Assembly (NCBI RefSeq): GCF_010723575.1
Contig: NZ_BLKZ01000002.1
Span: 992,001 to 1,056,000 of the forward strand
Origin: Mycobacterium bourgelatii
GTDB taxonomy: Bacteria; Actinomycetota; Actinomycetes; Mycobacteriales; Mycobacteriaceae
Length of the DNA stretch: 64,000 bases
Direction of reading: 5' to 3'
The notes beneath the pieces are model-generated. The model was not told the DNA's origin and did no database searches. It was given only the letters and a program-made list of their open reading frames with translations. Within the stretch, counting starts at the first letter, position 1; each line of letters begins with the position of its first letter. Of the stretch, positions 50,077-58,862 are shown one piece after another. The translations under genes were made by a program, and so were the position numbers.

Positions 50077-52193
50077 ACGAGCGCCAACCCGAGGATCCCG
50101 ACGCCCGCGCACGCGAGATCGAACTGCAGATGACCGACGACGAACGCTTTTCGCTGCTGGTCGGTGTGCTGGGGAAGGGTGACCTGTGGCCGCTGCGCGA
50201 CGAGCGCATCCCCCCAGACGTGTCGATGAGCGCCGGGTACGTGCCCGGGGTCACGCGGTTGGGAGTTCCGGCGCTGATGATGAGTGATGCCGGCCTGGGC
50301 GTCACCAATCCCGGCTACCGTCCGGGTGACAGCGCAACGGCGCTTCCGGCCGGGCTGGCGCTGGCGTCCAGTTTCAACCCGGCGCTCGCCCGCGCCGCCG
50401 GTGAGGTGATCGGCCGCGAGGCGCGCAGCCGCGGGATCAATGTCCAGCTAGCGGGCTCGATGAACCTGGCGCGCGACCCCCGCAACGGCCGCAACTTCGA
50501 ATACCTCTCGGAGGACCCGCTATTGACCGGTGTGCTGGCCGCTGAGTCGGTCAGCGGCATCCAGCAACAGGGCGTCATCTCCACCGTCAAGCACTTCTCG
50601 TTGAACTGCAACGAAACGAACCGGCACTGGCTGGACGCAATCATCGACCCCGACGCCCACCGCGAGTCGGACCTGCTGGCGTTCGAGATCGCCATCGAGC
50701 GGGCGCGGCCCGCTGCGGTGATGGCCGCGTACAACAAGGTCAACGGGAGCTATGCCGCCCAGAACTCCGTGCTGCTCAACGACATCCTGAAAACCGCGTG
50801 GGGATACCGGGGTTGGGTGATGTCGGACTGGGGTGGGACGCCGAGCTGGGAGTGTGCGCTGGCGGGACTGGACCAGGAGTGTGGCGCGCAGATCGACGCC
50901 ATCCTGTGGGGAGCCGAACAATTCACCGACCGATTACGAGCGGCCTACGCCGAGGGAAGGCTGCCCAAGGAGCGCCTGTCGGACATGGTCCGTCGGATCC
51001 TGCGGTCGATGTTCGCGGTCGGGATAGACCGACGGGGAGACCCGCCGGAACCAGACATGGACGCCCACAACAAGGTTGCGTTACAGATCGCCCGCGAAGG
51101 GACCGTGCTGCTGAAGAACGACGGCACGCTGCCGTTGGCCTCGGTTGAGCGCATTGCCGTCATCGGCGGCTACGCGCAGGTCGGTGTGCCGACCGGTTGC
51201 GGGTCGAGCACGGTCGTGCCGCCCGGAGGATATGCCGAGGTGATCCCGATCGGCGGTCCCGGTCTGACCGGCGGCACCCGTAACCTGTACCTGCTGCCGT
51301 CCAGCCCGCTGGAGGAGCTGCGCAAGCAATTCCCCAGCGCCCAAATCGAATTCGACCGCGGCCTCACCCCGGCCGAAGCGGTGCTGGTGGCGCGGCGAGC
51401 CGACGCGGTGATCGTCTTCGCGATCCGCGTCGAAGGGGAGGGCTTCGACAGCGCCGATCTGTCACTGCCGTGGGGCCAGGACGAGGTGATCGCCGCCGTC
51501 GCCGCCGTCAACCCGAACACCGTGGTGGTCCTCGAGACGGGCAACCCGGCCGCAATGCCGTGGCGGGACTCGGTGAACGCCATCATCGAGGCCTGGTATC
51601 CAGGGCAAGCGGGTAGCCGTGCCATCGCGGAAATCATTGCCGGAAAGGTGAATCCATCGGGTCGGCTGCCGATCACGTTCCCGGTCGATCTCAGCCAGAC
51701 ACCTCGACCGGAGCTGCCCGGCCTGGGTGAACCGGTGGGTACGGCCACCCCCATCGACTACTCCGAAGGCGCCGACGTCGGCTATCGCTGGTTCGCGCGG
51801 ACGGGACAAAGGCCCATGTTCCCGTTCGGGCACGGTTTGTCCTACACCCGCTTCGAGTACCGCGACCTGGTGGTGGCGGGTGGCGAGACAGTGGTTGCGG
51901 GCGTCGACGTCGTCAACGCCGGCAACCGGGCCGGAGCGGACGTTGCGCAGCTGTATCTGATCGGCGCCCCGGGGGGACGCCGGTTGCGGTTGCTGGGATT
52001 TGAGCGGGTAGACCTCAAACCCGGGCAGTCGCGGCGGGTGAGCATCGAAGCCGATCCTCGCCTGCTTGCCGACTATGCCGACGGCGCCTGGCGGATCACG
52101 CCGGGCAGCTACTCGGTCGCGGTCGGCGCATCAGCGGCGGCGTTCGCGTTCACGGCCGAGGTCGAACTGGCCGGCCGTGCGTTCGGGCGCTAA
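50073..52193 (+). CDS. bglS: Glycoside hydrolase family 3 beta-glucosidase BglS
   Basis: A 706-residue GH3 enzyme. The catalytic nucleophile is probably Asp252 in GWVMSDWGG; the first domain has the LPAGLALASSFNP and KHFSLNCNETNR motifs that bind substrate. A second alpha/beta sandwich domain (about 340-560) and a C-terminal fibronectin III-like domain follow. There is no signal peptide, so it is cytosolic. ATG at 50073 overlaps the metallohydrolase stop by four bases. It matches Rv0186 in order and is about 15 residues longer. Confidence 0.93.
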   Translation: MNERQPEDPDARAREIELQMTDDERFSLLVGVLGKGDLWPLRDERIPPDVSMSAGYVPGVTRLGVPALMMSDAGLGVTNPGYRPGDSATALPAGLALASSFNPALARAAGEVIGREARSRGINVQLAGSMNLARDPRNGRNFEYLSEDPLLTGVLAAESVSGIQQQGVISTVKHFSLNCNETNRHWLDAIIDPDAHRESDLLAFEIAIERARPAAVMAAYNKVNGSYAAQNSVLLNDILKTAWGYRGWVMSDWGGTPSWECALAGLDQECGAQIDAILWGAEQFTDRLRAAYAEGRLPKERLSDMVRRILRSMFAVGIDRRGDPPEPDMDAHNKVALQIAREGTVLLKNDGTLPLASVERIAVIGGYAQVGVPTGCGSSTVVPPGGYAEVIPIGGPGLTGGTRNLYLLPSSPLEELRKQFPSAQIEFDRGLTPAEAVLVARRADAVIVFAIRVEGEGFDSADLSLPWGQDEVIAAVAAVNPNTVVVLETGNPAAMPWRDSVNAIIEAWYPGQAGSRAIAEIIAGKVNPSGRLPITFPVDLSQTPRPELPGLGEPVGTATPIDYSEGADVGYRWFARTGQRPMFPFGHGLSYTRFEYRDLVVAGGETVVAGVDVVNAGNRAGADVAQLYLIGAPGGRRLRLLGFERVDLKPGQSRRVSIEADPRLLADYADGAWRITPGSYSVAVGASAAAFAFTAEVELAGRAFGR

Positions 52194-52213
52194 GGGGCTC
52201 GCCCGAACGCACG
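52176..52213. terminator. 14-bp hairpin with the bglS stop in its loop
   Basis: CGTGCGTTCGGGCG (52176-52189) pairs perfectly with CGCCCGAACGCACG (52200-52213), and the bglS TAA lies in the 10-base loop. There is no T-tract. It sits between convergent bglS and mymT and could end both transcripts. Confidence 0.75.
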
Positions 52214-52225
52214 ACTGGCAGCGGC

Positions 52226-52372
52226 TTACTTGACGGGAACCAACTCTTCGCCGCAGGTGCAGCGGTAGGCCTGGTCGCTGTGGGAGCAGTGGCATTCCTG
52301 CTCGATGCGAACGCGACAGCCGCAGCCCTCGTGGCCGCAGGTCAGCACGGTTCCTGCTTCGTAGTGAGACAT
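52226..52372 (-). CDS. mymT: Copper metallothionein MymT
   Basis: A 48-residue protein that corresponds to M. tuberculosis MymT (Rv0186A), which binds Cu(I) and protects against copper. It begins MSHYEAGTVLTCGHEGCGC and contains seven cysteines (12, 17, 19, 27, 29, 38, 40) in C-x4-C-x-C, C-x-C and C-x-C groups, with His14, His28 and His31 beside them. A GAAGGTGG ribosome site precedes the ATG at 52372. It is divergent from the O-methyltransferase gene, and a RicR-type palindrome lies 62 bases upstream. Confidence 0.95.
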   Translation of the reverse strand: MSHYEAGTVLTCGHEGCGCRVRIEQECHCSHSDQAYRCTCGEELVPVK

Positions 52373-52429
52373 TCGATTTCCACCTTCTCTGTGCTGGGGA
52401 CCAGGGTCCCTGTTGTTGCCTCGCGGCCC

Positions 52430-52459
52430 ACTATATACCCCATACGGGTATCCCGTAAA
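52430..52459 (-). promoter_or_regulatory. mymT promoter with RicR box
   Basis: The palindrome ATACCC-CATAC-GGGTAT (52435-52451) matches the RicR operator architecture. It sits between a minus-strand TTTACG (52454-52459) and TATAGT (52430-52435), spaced 18 bases, so copper-free RicR would block RNA polymerase directly. The divergent O-methyltransferase start is 46 bases from the box and may be co-regulated. Confidence 0.85.
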
Positions 52460-52497
52460 CCGTTTGGGACGTCCGGATCCCGGCTAGTCACACTGGT

Positions 52498-53160
52498 ATG
52501 GCTAACGAAGTAACCCCGCGCGACGTCGACGCATTCTTGGATCGCACGCTGATCGGCGATGATCCGGTGTTGACTGCGGTGTTGGAGTCCAGTCGTGCGG
52601 CCGGCCTACCGGCCATCACCGTTTCGGCCCAGCAGGGCAAGTTCCTCAGCCTGCTGGCTGGTGCCATCGGGGCGCGACGCATCCTCGAACTCGGCACGCT
52701 GGGCGGTTACAGCACCATCTGGCTCGCGCGGGGCGTGGATCCGGACGGTCAGGTGGTCACCCTGGAATACGAAGCCAAATACGCCGAGGTGGCTCGTGCG
52801 AACTTTCAGCGAGCCGGTGTGGCTGACCGGGTGGAGGTAGTGGTCGGCGCCGCGCTGGACACCTTGCCGACGGTCACCGGCGAGCCCTTCGATCTGGTGT
52901 TCATCGACGCCGACAAAGAGAACAACCTGCCGTATCTGGACTGGGCGATATGGCTCTCCCGGCCCGGCGCAATCATCGTGCTGGACAACGTCGTTCGTGA
53001 CGGCAGGGTGCTGGTGGAGGGCGACGACCCCAGGCTGGTCGCCACGCGTCTGGCGCTGCAAATGATGGGTGTTCATCCACGTCTGGATGCCGCCGCGTTG
53101 CAGACCGTGGGCTCCAAGACGTGGGACGGGTTCGCCATTGCGGCGGTCAGGCCGGAGTGA
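52498..53160 (+). CDS. SAM-dependent O-methyltransferase (Rv0187-like)
   Basis: A 220-residue class I methyltransferase of the COMT-like, metal-dependent group. Motif I is RILELGTLGGYSTIWLARG and motif DLVFIDADKENNLPYLDWAI holds the metal-binding aspartates with a later DNVV. It probably methylates a catechol or small phenolic. Same length as M. tuberculosis Rv0187. It shares an upstream region of 125 bases with mymT that includes the RicR box. Its last 14 bases overlap the convergent monooxygenase gene. Confidence 0.93.
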   Translation: MANEVTPRDVDAFLDRTLIGDDPVLTAVLESSRAAGLPAITVSAQQGKFLSLLAGAIGARRILELGTLGGYSTIWLARGVDPDGQVVTLEYEAKYAEVARANFQRAGVADRVEVVVGAALDTLPTVTGEPFDLVFIDADKENNLPYLDWAIWLSRPGAIIVLDNVVRDGRVLVEGDDPRLVATRLALQMMGVHPRLDAAALQTVGSKTWDGFAIAAVRPE

Positions 53161-54112
53161 GGTCTTTGACCGCCTGCTCGGCCGAGGTGACTTCGTTGAT
53201 CCGCAGCGCCGAGTCGCCGGCATACAGCGCCGCCCGGTCGACCCAGTGGTCCGGCATCTCACGGTTCGGCGCGATCGGCGAGAACAGCGGACCATTCGCC
53301 GACTGCAGCCGCAGCAGGGCGTTCAGGTCGCGGTAGAGCGGGATCGCCAGGTGTCCGCTGGCAGCGTTGAGGGCTGCCGGTAATGCCTTGGCCTTGCCGT
53401 CGTCGCGGCACCATCGGCGGGTGGCGTCGTTGGGCACCACCCGGTGTCGCAGCGGCCAGGTGAAACCGAACAGGTTGGTCTCGATCGTCTCGTCTGCGAC
53501 GGTGACTCGCCGCTGATACTCCCGGTGCGCATTGGCCTCGTGCGTCAGCAAGAATCGGGTGCCGGCGATGACCCCGGTGGCTCCGGTGTCCAGGGCCGCA
53601 CGTGTATCGGCGCTGGTGGCGATTCCGCCGGCCAGAAAGACCGGGCGGTCGCCCGCCACGCTCAGCGCCTGCGGCAGAAAGTCCAGGGCCGGCGTGGTTC
53701 CCACCAGGTGCCCGCCCGCCTCGCGTCCCTGCGCGATCAAACCGTCCACACCCTGTCGCACGGCGTGCTGAGCCTGCGGGCGCGTGCCGACCATCGCGAA
53801 GACGAAGACGCCGGCGTCCCTGAGCTGCTCGACCAGCCCACGTCGCTCGCCGAACGCCAATACGACGGCGTCGACGCGCGCTGCAACGCAAACCTCGACG
53901 TGCCGGCGACCGGTGAAGGGCAGCAGGAGGTTGACCGCCACCGCCCGGCCCGGCGCCTCGGACCGCACCTGCTCGATTGCGTCGCGCAACTCTCGGGGTG
54001 GCGCGAGACCGAGCGTGCCCAGGGCGCCGGCCTTTGCGACCGCCGCGGCCAAGGGTGCGCCGGCCAGGCCCCCGCCCATCCCGGCCTGTCCGACCGGAAC
54101 GTCGAGTCGCAG
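53147..54112 (-). CDS. Nitronate monooxygenase-like flavoprotein, unusual start
   Basis: An FMN TIM-barrel protein of the NMO/enoyl-reductase II family. Segments VGQAGMGGGLAGAPLAAAVAKAGALGTLG, VDGLIAQGREAGGH and FLAGGIATSADTRAALDTGATGVIAGTRFLLT are the phosphate- and FMN-binding parts. The first ATG (54079) would cut off the conserved VGQAG stretch; upstream to the ilvD stop there is no ATG, GTG or TTG, so CTG 54112 is the likely start. It replaces the Rv0188 membrane protein found here in M. tuberculosis. It lies directly after ilvD, so may share its transcript. Confidence 0.82.
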   Translation of the reverse strand: MRLDVPVGQAGMGGGLAGAPLAAAVAKAGALGTLGLAPPRELRDAIEQVRSEAPGRAVAVNLLLPFTGRRHVEVCVAARVDAVVLAFGERRGLVEQLRDAGVFVFAMVGTRPQAQHAVRQGVDGLIAQGREAGGHLVGTTPALDFLPQALSVAGDRPVFLAGGIATSADTRAALDTGATGVIAGTRFLLTHEANAHREYQRRVTVADETIETNLFGFTWPLRHRVVPNDATRRWCRDDGKAKALPAALNAASGHLAIPLYRDLNALLRLQSANGPLFSPIAPNREMPDHWVDRAALYAGDSALRINEVTSAEQAVKDLTPA

Positions 54113-54145
54113 ACGGTCGGCGACGTCGATAGCGCGAGCCTCGAA

Positions 54146-55867
54146 CTATCCGCAGACTGCGCCAGCTGCTGCGGAGCGGACCAGCTTGACGTACTTGGCC
54201 AGCACGCCGGTCTTGTAGCGCGGCGGCGGGGGAGTGAAGTCCCGCTTGCGGGCCTCGAATTCCGCCGGGTCGTCCAGTACGACGTCCAGCGTCTGCTCGG
54301 CGACGTTGAGGCGAATCTTGTCCCCGTCGCGCAGGAATGCGATGGGGCCGCCGTCGACCGCTTCGGGGGCGATGTGTCCCACGCACAGGCCGGTCGTCCC
54401 GCCGGAGAACCGGCCGTCGGTGAGCAGCAGCACGTCCTTACCCAGACCGGCACCCTTGATGGCACCGGTGATGGCCAGCATTTCCCGCATACCGGGGCCG
54501 CCCTTGGGCCCTTCGTAGCGGATCACCACTGCGTCGCCGTGGGTGATGGTGCCGTCCTCGAGGGCGTCCAGCGCGGCGCGTTCGCCGTCGAAAACCCTTG
54601 CGGTGCCTTCGAACACGTCGGACTCAAAGCCGGCCGACTTGACCACGGCGCCCTCGGGGGCCAGCGATCCGTGCAGGATGGTGATGCCCCCGGTGGGGTG
54701 GATCGGGTTGGTCAGGGCACGCAGCACCTTGCCGTCCGGGTCGGGCGGGGCGATCGCGGCGAGGTTCTCGGCCAGCGTCTGGCCCGTCACCGTCAGGCAA
54801 TCACCGTGTAAAAGGCCAGCGTCCAACAGTGCTTTCATTACCACTGGCACCCCGCCGATGTGGTCGACGTCAGTCATCACGTGGCGACCGAACGGCTTGA
54901 CGTCGGCCAGGTGCGGAACCTTGGAACCGATCCGGCTGAAGTCGTCCAGCGTGAGGTCGACGTCGGCTTCGTGGGCGATGGCCAGCAGGTGCAGCACGGC
55001 GTTGGTCGAGCCGCCGAACGCCATCACCACCGAGATGGCGTTTTCGAACGCCTCCCTGGTGAGAATGTCGCGGGCGGTGATGCCGCGGCGCAGCAACTCC
55101 ACCACGGCCTGCCCGCTGCGTCGGGCGAACCCGTCGCGCCGGCGGTCGGTGGCCGGCGGCGCCGCGCTGCCCGGCAACGACATGCCCAGCGCTTCGGCGG
55201 CGCTGGCCATGGTGTTGGCGGTGTACATGCCACCGCACGCGCCTTCACCGGGACAGAAGGTCCGTTCGATGGCGTCGACGTCAGCGCGGCTCATCAGTCC
55301 GCGTGCACAGGCGCCCACCGCCTCGAAGGCGTCGATGATGGTGACCTCGCGCTCGCTGCCGTCGGAAAGCTTGGCCACCCCGGGCAGCACGGAGCCCGCG
55401 TAGAGGAACACCGAGGCCAGGTCGAGGCGCGCCGCGGCCATCAGCATCCCGGGTAGCGACTTGTCGCAGCCGGCCAGCAACACCGAGCCGTCGAGCCGCT
55501 CGGCCTGCATCACGGTTTCGACGCTGTCGGCGATCACCTCGCGGGAGACCAGGGAGAAGTGCATCCCCTCGTGACCCATCGAGATGCCGTCGGAAACGGA
55601 GATCGTCCCGAACTCGAGCGGATAGCCGCCGGCCTGGAACACGCCTTCCTTGACCGCCTTGGCCAGTCGTTCCAGGGACAGGTTGCACGGGGTGATCTCG
55701 TTCCACGACGACCCGACCCCGATCTGTGGCTTGGCGAAGTCGTCGTCGCCCATACCTACCGCGCGCAACATCCCGCGGGCGGCGGCCTTCTCCAGACCGT
55801 CGGTGACGTCGCGGCTGCGGGGTTTGATATCGGCTTGATCTGCGGCTTGATTAGTCACAAGGGCCAT
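54146..55867 (-). CDS. ilvD: Dihydroxy-acid dehydratase IlvD
   Basis: A 573-residue Fe-S enzyme of branched-chain amino acid and pantothenate synthesis; it dehydrates dihydroxy-isovalerate and dihydroxy-methylvalerate. Cluster-binding cysteines lie in SWNEITPCNLSLE, LLAGCDKSLPGM and CPGEGACGGMYTANTMASAAEALGMSLPGSA. C-terminal KGGPGMREMLAITGAIKGAGLG and RFSGGTTGLCVGHIAPEA are family signatures. ATG at 55867 is preferred, because an upstream extension of the frame would run through the RicR box. Divergent from ricR. Confidence 0.97.
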   Translation of the reverse strand: MALVTNQAADQADIKPRSRDVTDGLEKAAARGMLRAVGMGDDDFAKPQIGVGSSWNEITPCNLSLERLAKAVKEGVFQAGGYPLEFGTISVSDGISMGHEGMHFSLVSREVIADSVETVMQAERLDGSVLLAGCDKSLPGMLMAAARLDLASVFLYAGSVLPGVAKLSDGSEREVTIIDAFEAVGACARGLMSRADVDAIERTFCPGEGACGGMYTANTMASAAEALGMSLPGSAAPPATDRRRDGFARRSGQAVVELLRRGITARDILTREAFENAISVVMAFGGSTNAVLHLLAIAHEADVDLTLDDFSRIGSKVPHLADVKPFGRHVMTDVDHIGGVPVVMKALLDAGLLHGDCLTVTGQTLAENLAAIAPPDPDGKVLRALTNPIHPTGGITILHGSLAPEGAVVKSAGFESDVFEGTARVFDGERAALDALEDGTITHGDAVVIRYEGPKGGPGMREMLAITGAIKGAGLGKDVLLLTDGRFSGGTTGLCVGHIAPEAVDGGPIAFLRDGDKIRLNVAEQTLDVVLDDPAEFEARKRDFTPPPPRYKTGVLAKYVKLVRSAAAGAVCG

Positions 55868-55913
55868 TCTGCAAGTATGCGCGCGCCGCTCAGCTGAGCC
55901 AAAATCCGGGCCG

Positions 55914-55935
55914 ATACCCCGCTGGGGTATAGAAT
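55914..55935 (+). promoter_or_regulatory. ricR promoter with RicR box
   Basis: A perfect palindrome ATACCCC-GCT-GGGGTAT (55914-55930) overlaps a -10-like TAGAAT (55930-55935). Its core ATACCC-N5-GGGTAT is the same as the mymT box. It lies 14 bases before the ricR ATG and 46 bases before the divergent ilvD start. Confidence 0.88.
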
Positions 55936-55944
55936 CGAGACGGA

Positions 55945-56277
55945 ATGGCCACCGGGTTTGGGAGTGATGACGAGGCGATGACAAAAGCAGTCGAAACGCA
56001 CGGCTATACGCAGCAGAAAGACAATTACGCCAAGCGGCTGCGCCGTATCGAGGGCCAGGTGCGTGGCATCGCGCGCATGATCGACGAGGACAAGTACTGC
56101 ATCGATGTCCTCACGCAGATCAGCGCCGTCAACAGCGCCCTGCGGTCGGTGGCGTTGAACCTGCTCGATGAGCACCTGAACCACTGCGTTTCGCGCGCCG
56201 TCGCGGAAGGCGGCGCGGAGGCGGACAGTAAAATCGCTGAAGCTTCTGCCGCCATTGCGCGTCTGGTGCGTTCTTGA
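55945..56277 (+). CDS. ricR: Copper-sensing CsoR-family repressor RicR
   Basis: A 110-residue all-helical repressor. Cu(I) ligands are Cys52, His77 and Cys81, at the CsoR spacing (C-x24-H-x3-C). YAKRLRRIEGQVRGIARMIDEDKYC is the N-terminal DNA-binding helix. It is the Rv0190 ortholog, which in M. tuberculosis controls mymT, its own gene and several copper-defence loci, and releases DNA when copper binds. ATG at 55945 is taken; a later ATG at 55978 would give the 99-residue length closer to M. tuberculosis. Both starts lie downstream of the RicR box. Confidence 0.95.
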   Translation: MATGFGSDDEAMTKAVETHGYTQQKDNYAKRLRRIEGQVRGIARMIDEDKYCIDVLTQISAVNSALRSVALNLLDEHLNHCVSRAVAEGGAEADSKIAEASAAIARLVRS

Positions 56278-56338
56278 TCATTCGTTCTTGATCGCGCGGG
56301 CGTGTTAAGGCGCCAAGAGGTGAAAAGCCTGCGGTGCG

Positions 56339-57634
56339 GTGCGTACGGTGAGTGCGGTGGCCAAGCCCGCCTCCCTGACCGCCGAACGAGCCATGACTGC
56401 CGAAATCAAGACCCCTGCCGCTGCGCGCACGTGGACGCCACGGATCGCCGCGCAGCTATCGGTGCTCGCCGCGGCGGCCTTCATCTACGTCACCGCCGAA
56501 ATCCTGCCGGTCGGTGCGCTGTCGGCGATAGCACGAAACCTGCACGTCAGCGTCGTCTGGGTGGGCACGTTGTTGACGTGGTACGCGCTGGTCGCGGCGC
56601 TGACCACGGTGCCGTTGGTGCGCTGGACCGCACACTGGCCGCGGCGTCGGGCGCTGCTCCTGAGCCTGGTCTGTCTGACGGCGTCGCAGGTGATCTCGGC
56701 GCTGGCGCCCAACTTCGCGGTGCTCGCCGCTGGACGGGTGCTCTGCGCGGTCACGCACGGCCTGCTCTGGTCGGTTATCGCACCGATCGCCACCCGGTTG
56801 GTGCCGCCTAGCCACGCCGGTCGCGCCACGATGTCGATTTACATCGGCACCAGCCTGGCGCTGGTGGTGGGCAGCCCGCTGACCGCCGTCCTGAGCCTGA
56901 TGTGGGGTTGGCGACTGGCTGCGGTCTGCGTCACGGTCGCCGCCGCCGTCGTCACCGTCGCGGCCCGGCTGCTGCTGCCCGAAATGCCGCTCAGCGAGGA
57001 CCAACTGCAGCACGTGGGACCGCGGGCGCGGCATCACCGCAACTCGCAGTTGATCAAGGTCAGCCTGATCACGATGGTCGGTGTCACCGGCCACTTCGTC
57101 TCCTACACCTACATCGTGGTGCTCATCCGCGAGGTCGTCGGCATCCGAGGGCCCAACCAAGCGTGGATGTTGGCCGCCTACGGCGCCGCGGGGGTGATCG
57201 CGGTGGCCCTGGTGGCGCGGCCGCTGGACCGTCGGCCCAAGGGCGCCATCGTCATGTGCATCGCCGGGTTGACGATCCCGTTCGTCCTGCTGGCGGCGCT
57301 GGCGTTCGGGGGGCATCGCGCCCCGCTGACGTCGTTGCTCGTCGGGACAGCGGCGATCGTGCTGTGGGGCGCGATGGCTACCGCGGTGTCGCCAATGCTG
57401 CAGTCGGCGGCGATGCGCAGCGGCGCCGACGATCCGGACGGTGCCTCGGGCCTGTATGTGACGGCGTTCCAGGTGGGCATCATGGCCGGATCGTTGCTGG
57501 GCGGGCTGCTGTACGAGCGCAGCGTCGCGATGATGCTCACCGCCTCGGCCGTCTTGATGGCGATCGCCCTGGTCGGGATGGCCACTACCCGGCAGCCGTT
57601 CGACGATGCGGCAGCAAGTTCACATGTTCAGTAA
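56339..57634 (+). CDS. MFS transporter, DHA1/AraJ-type (Rv0191-like)
   Basis: A 431-residue major facilitator protein with 12 predicted helices. The N-terminal cytoplasmic stretch of about 35 residues is followed by helix 1 (AAQLSVLAAAAFIYVTAEILPVGAL), and the loop 2-3 signature RWTAHWPRRRALLLSLVCLTASQVISALAPNF is visible. The family exports drugs, sugars or arabinose-like compounds. It is a good match for Rv0191 by order. ATG codons at 56339 and 56393 are possible starts; the latter (MTAEIK) is more typical. It is 61 bases after ricR and has no RicR box of its own. Confidence 0.9.
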   Translation: MRTVSAVAKPASLTAERAMTAEIKTPAAARTWTPRIAAQLSVLAAAAFIYVTAEILPVGALSAIARNLHVSVVWVGTLLTWYALVAALTTVPLVRWTAHWPRRRALLLSLVCLTASQVISALAPNFAVLAAGRVLCAVTHGLLWSVIAPIATRLVPPSHAGRATMSIYIGTSLALVVGSPLTAVLSLMWGWRLAAVCVTVAAAVVTVAARLLLPEMPLSEDQLQHVGPRARHHRNSQLIKVSLITMVGVTGHFVSYTYIVVLIREVVGIRGPNQAWMLAAYGAAGVIAVALVARPLDRRPKGAIVMCIAGLTIPFVLLAALAFGGHRAPLTSLLVGTAAIVLWGAMATAVSPMLQSAAMRSGADDPDGASGLYVTAFQVGIMAGSLLGGLLYERSVAMMLTASAVLMAIALVGMATTRQPFDDAAASSHVQ

Positions 57635-57751
57635 CGCGGCAGGTCAACGGCGCGAAATTTGACTCTGGCGGGGCGTGCAGCCGTTGACGAAGCGGAAATC
57701 GACCACCTCGCTATGCCACACTGGGTCGCAATGTGACTGAAGGGATGCATT

Positions 57752-58792
57752 ATGTCGCGCACGATGAGGACCCTGAAAAGGGCGCGCCTCTTCGCCGCAC
57801 TGAACGCAGCCGGCGCGGTTGCGGTGCTGATCCTGGGCTCGGGCCTCGCCCTGGCCGACCCTGAAGACGCGCCGCCCGCACCCGGGGTAGTCGAGCCGGC
57901 CGAGCCGGGCCCGTTCCCGCCATTGGCTCTGCCGCCGGATCCGTTCGCCGTGCCGCCGCCTGCTGACCCGTTCGCGGTGCCGCCGGCTGACCCGGCCGTC
58001 GTACCGCCGCCCGGTGACCCATTTGCGGTGCCGGTGGCCGCTGGGCCCGTCGCCGGCCAGGACCCGACGCCGTTCGTCGGCGAGCCGCCGTTTCGGCCGC
58101 CGACCTTCAACCCGGTCAACGGCGCGCTGGTCGGCGTGGCCAAACCGATCATCATCAACTTCGCGGTGCCCATCGCTGATCGGGCGTTGGCCGAGCAGGC
58201 CATCCACATCTCGTCGATTCCGCCGGTGCCGGGCAAGTTCTACTGGATGACACCGTCCCAGCTGCGTTGGCGTCCGTTGCAGTTCTGGCCACCGAACACC
58301 GCCGTCAACATCGACGCGGCCGGCACCAAGTCCAGCTTCCGTACCGGTGATGCGTTGGTGGCCACCGCCGATGACGCGACCCACCAGATGACCATCACCC
58401 GCAACGGAACCGTCGTTAAGACGTTCCCGATGTCAATGGGGATGGCGTCCGGCGGCCACCAGACGCCAAACGGCACGTACTACGTGCTCGAGAAGATGCC
58501 CACGGTGGTCATGGACTCGTCGACGTACGGGGTGCCGGTCAACTCGGCCAATGGCTACAAGGTGACGGTGCAGGATGCCGTCCGGATCGACAACAGCGGA
58601 AACTTCGTGCACAGCGCGCCGTGGTCGGTGGCCGATCAGGGCAGACGGAACGTCAGCCACGGCTGCATCAACCTGAGCCCGGCCAACGCGAAGTGGTTCT
58701 TCGACAACTTCGGGTCTGGGGATCCGGTCGTCGTCAAGAACTCCGTCGGGATTTACAACAAGCCCGACGGCGCTTCAGACTGGCAAATGTAA
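57752..58792 (+). CDS. L,D-transpeptidase (Rv0192-like), first copy
   Basis: A 346-residue secreted cell-wall enzyme that makes 3-3 peptidoglycan cross-links. It has a signal peptide (residues 1-36, ending LALADP), a Pro-rich linker with PPADPFAVPP repeats (about 40-105), an Ig-like domain and a YkuD catalytic domain with His287 and Cys305 in HSAPWSVADQGRRNVSHGC. The Pro-rich part probably spans the wall. The copy right downstream shares most of the Ig-like and YkuD sequence. An ATG at 57764 is an alternative start. Confidence 0.95.
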   Translation: MSRTMRTLKRARLFAALNAAGAVAVLILGSGLALADPEDAPPAPGVVEPAEPGPFPPLALPPDPFAVPPPADPFAVPPADPAVVPPPGDPFAVPVAAGPVAGQDPTPFVGEPPFRPPTFNPVNGALVGVAKPIIINFAVPIADRALAEQAIHISSIPPVPGKFYWMTPSQLRWRPLQFWPPNTAVNIDAAGTKSSFRTGDALVATADDATHQMTITRNGTVVKTFPMSMGMASGGHQTPNGTYYVLEKMPTVVMDSSTYGVPVNSANGYKVTVQDAVRIDNSGNFVHSAPWSVADQGRRNVSHGCINLSPANAKWFFDNFGSGDPVVVKNSVGIYNKPDGASDWQM

Positions 58793-58862
58793 CGCGCCGC
58801 GAGCAGACGCAGAAGGATCCCTTGGGCGCCGAGATGCGGGCGCAACACCGGGAGGGACGCGT

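Noticed and set aside
56270..56298. Repeated TTCTTGATC after ricR
   Set aside because: Two copies of nine bases spanning the stop codon; probably a small slippage duplication and too weak for a terminator.
57950..58030. Short direct repeats in the first L,D-transpeptidase
   Set aside because: They encode the Pro-rich PADPFAVPP linker repeats and keep the frame; a coding repeat, not a mobile element.
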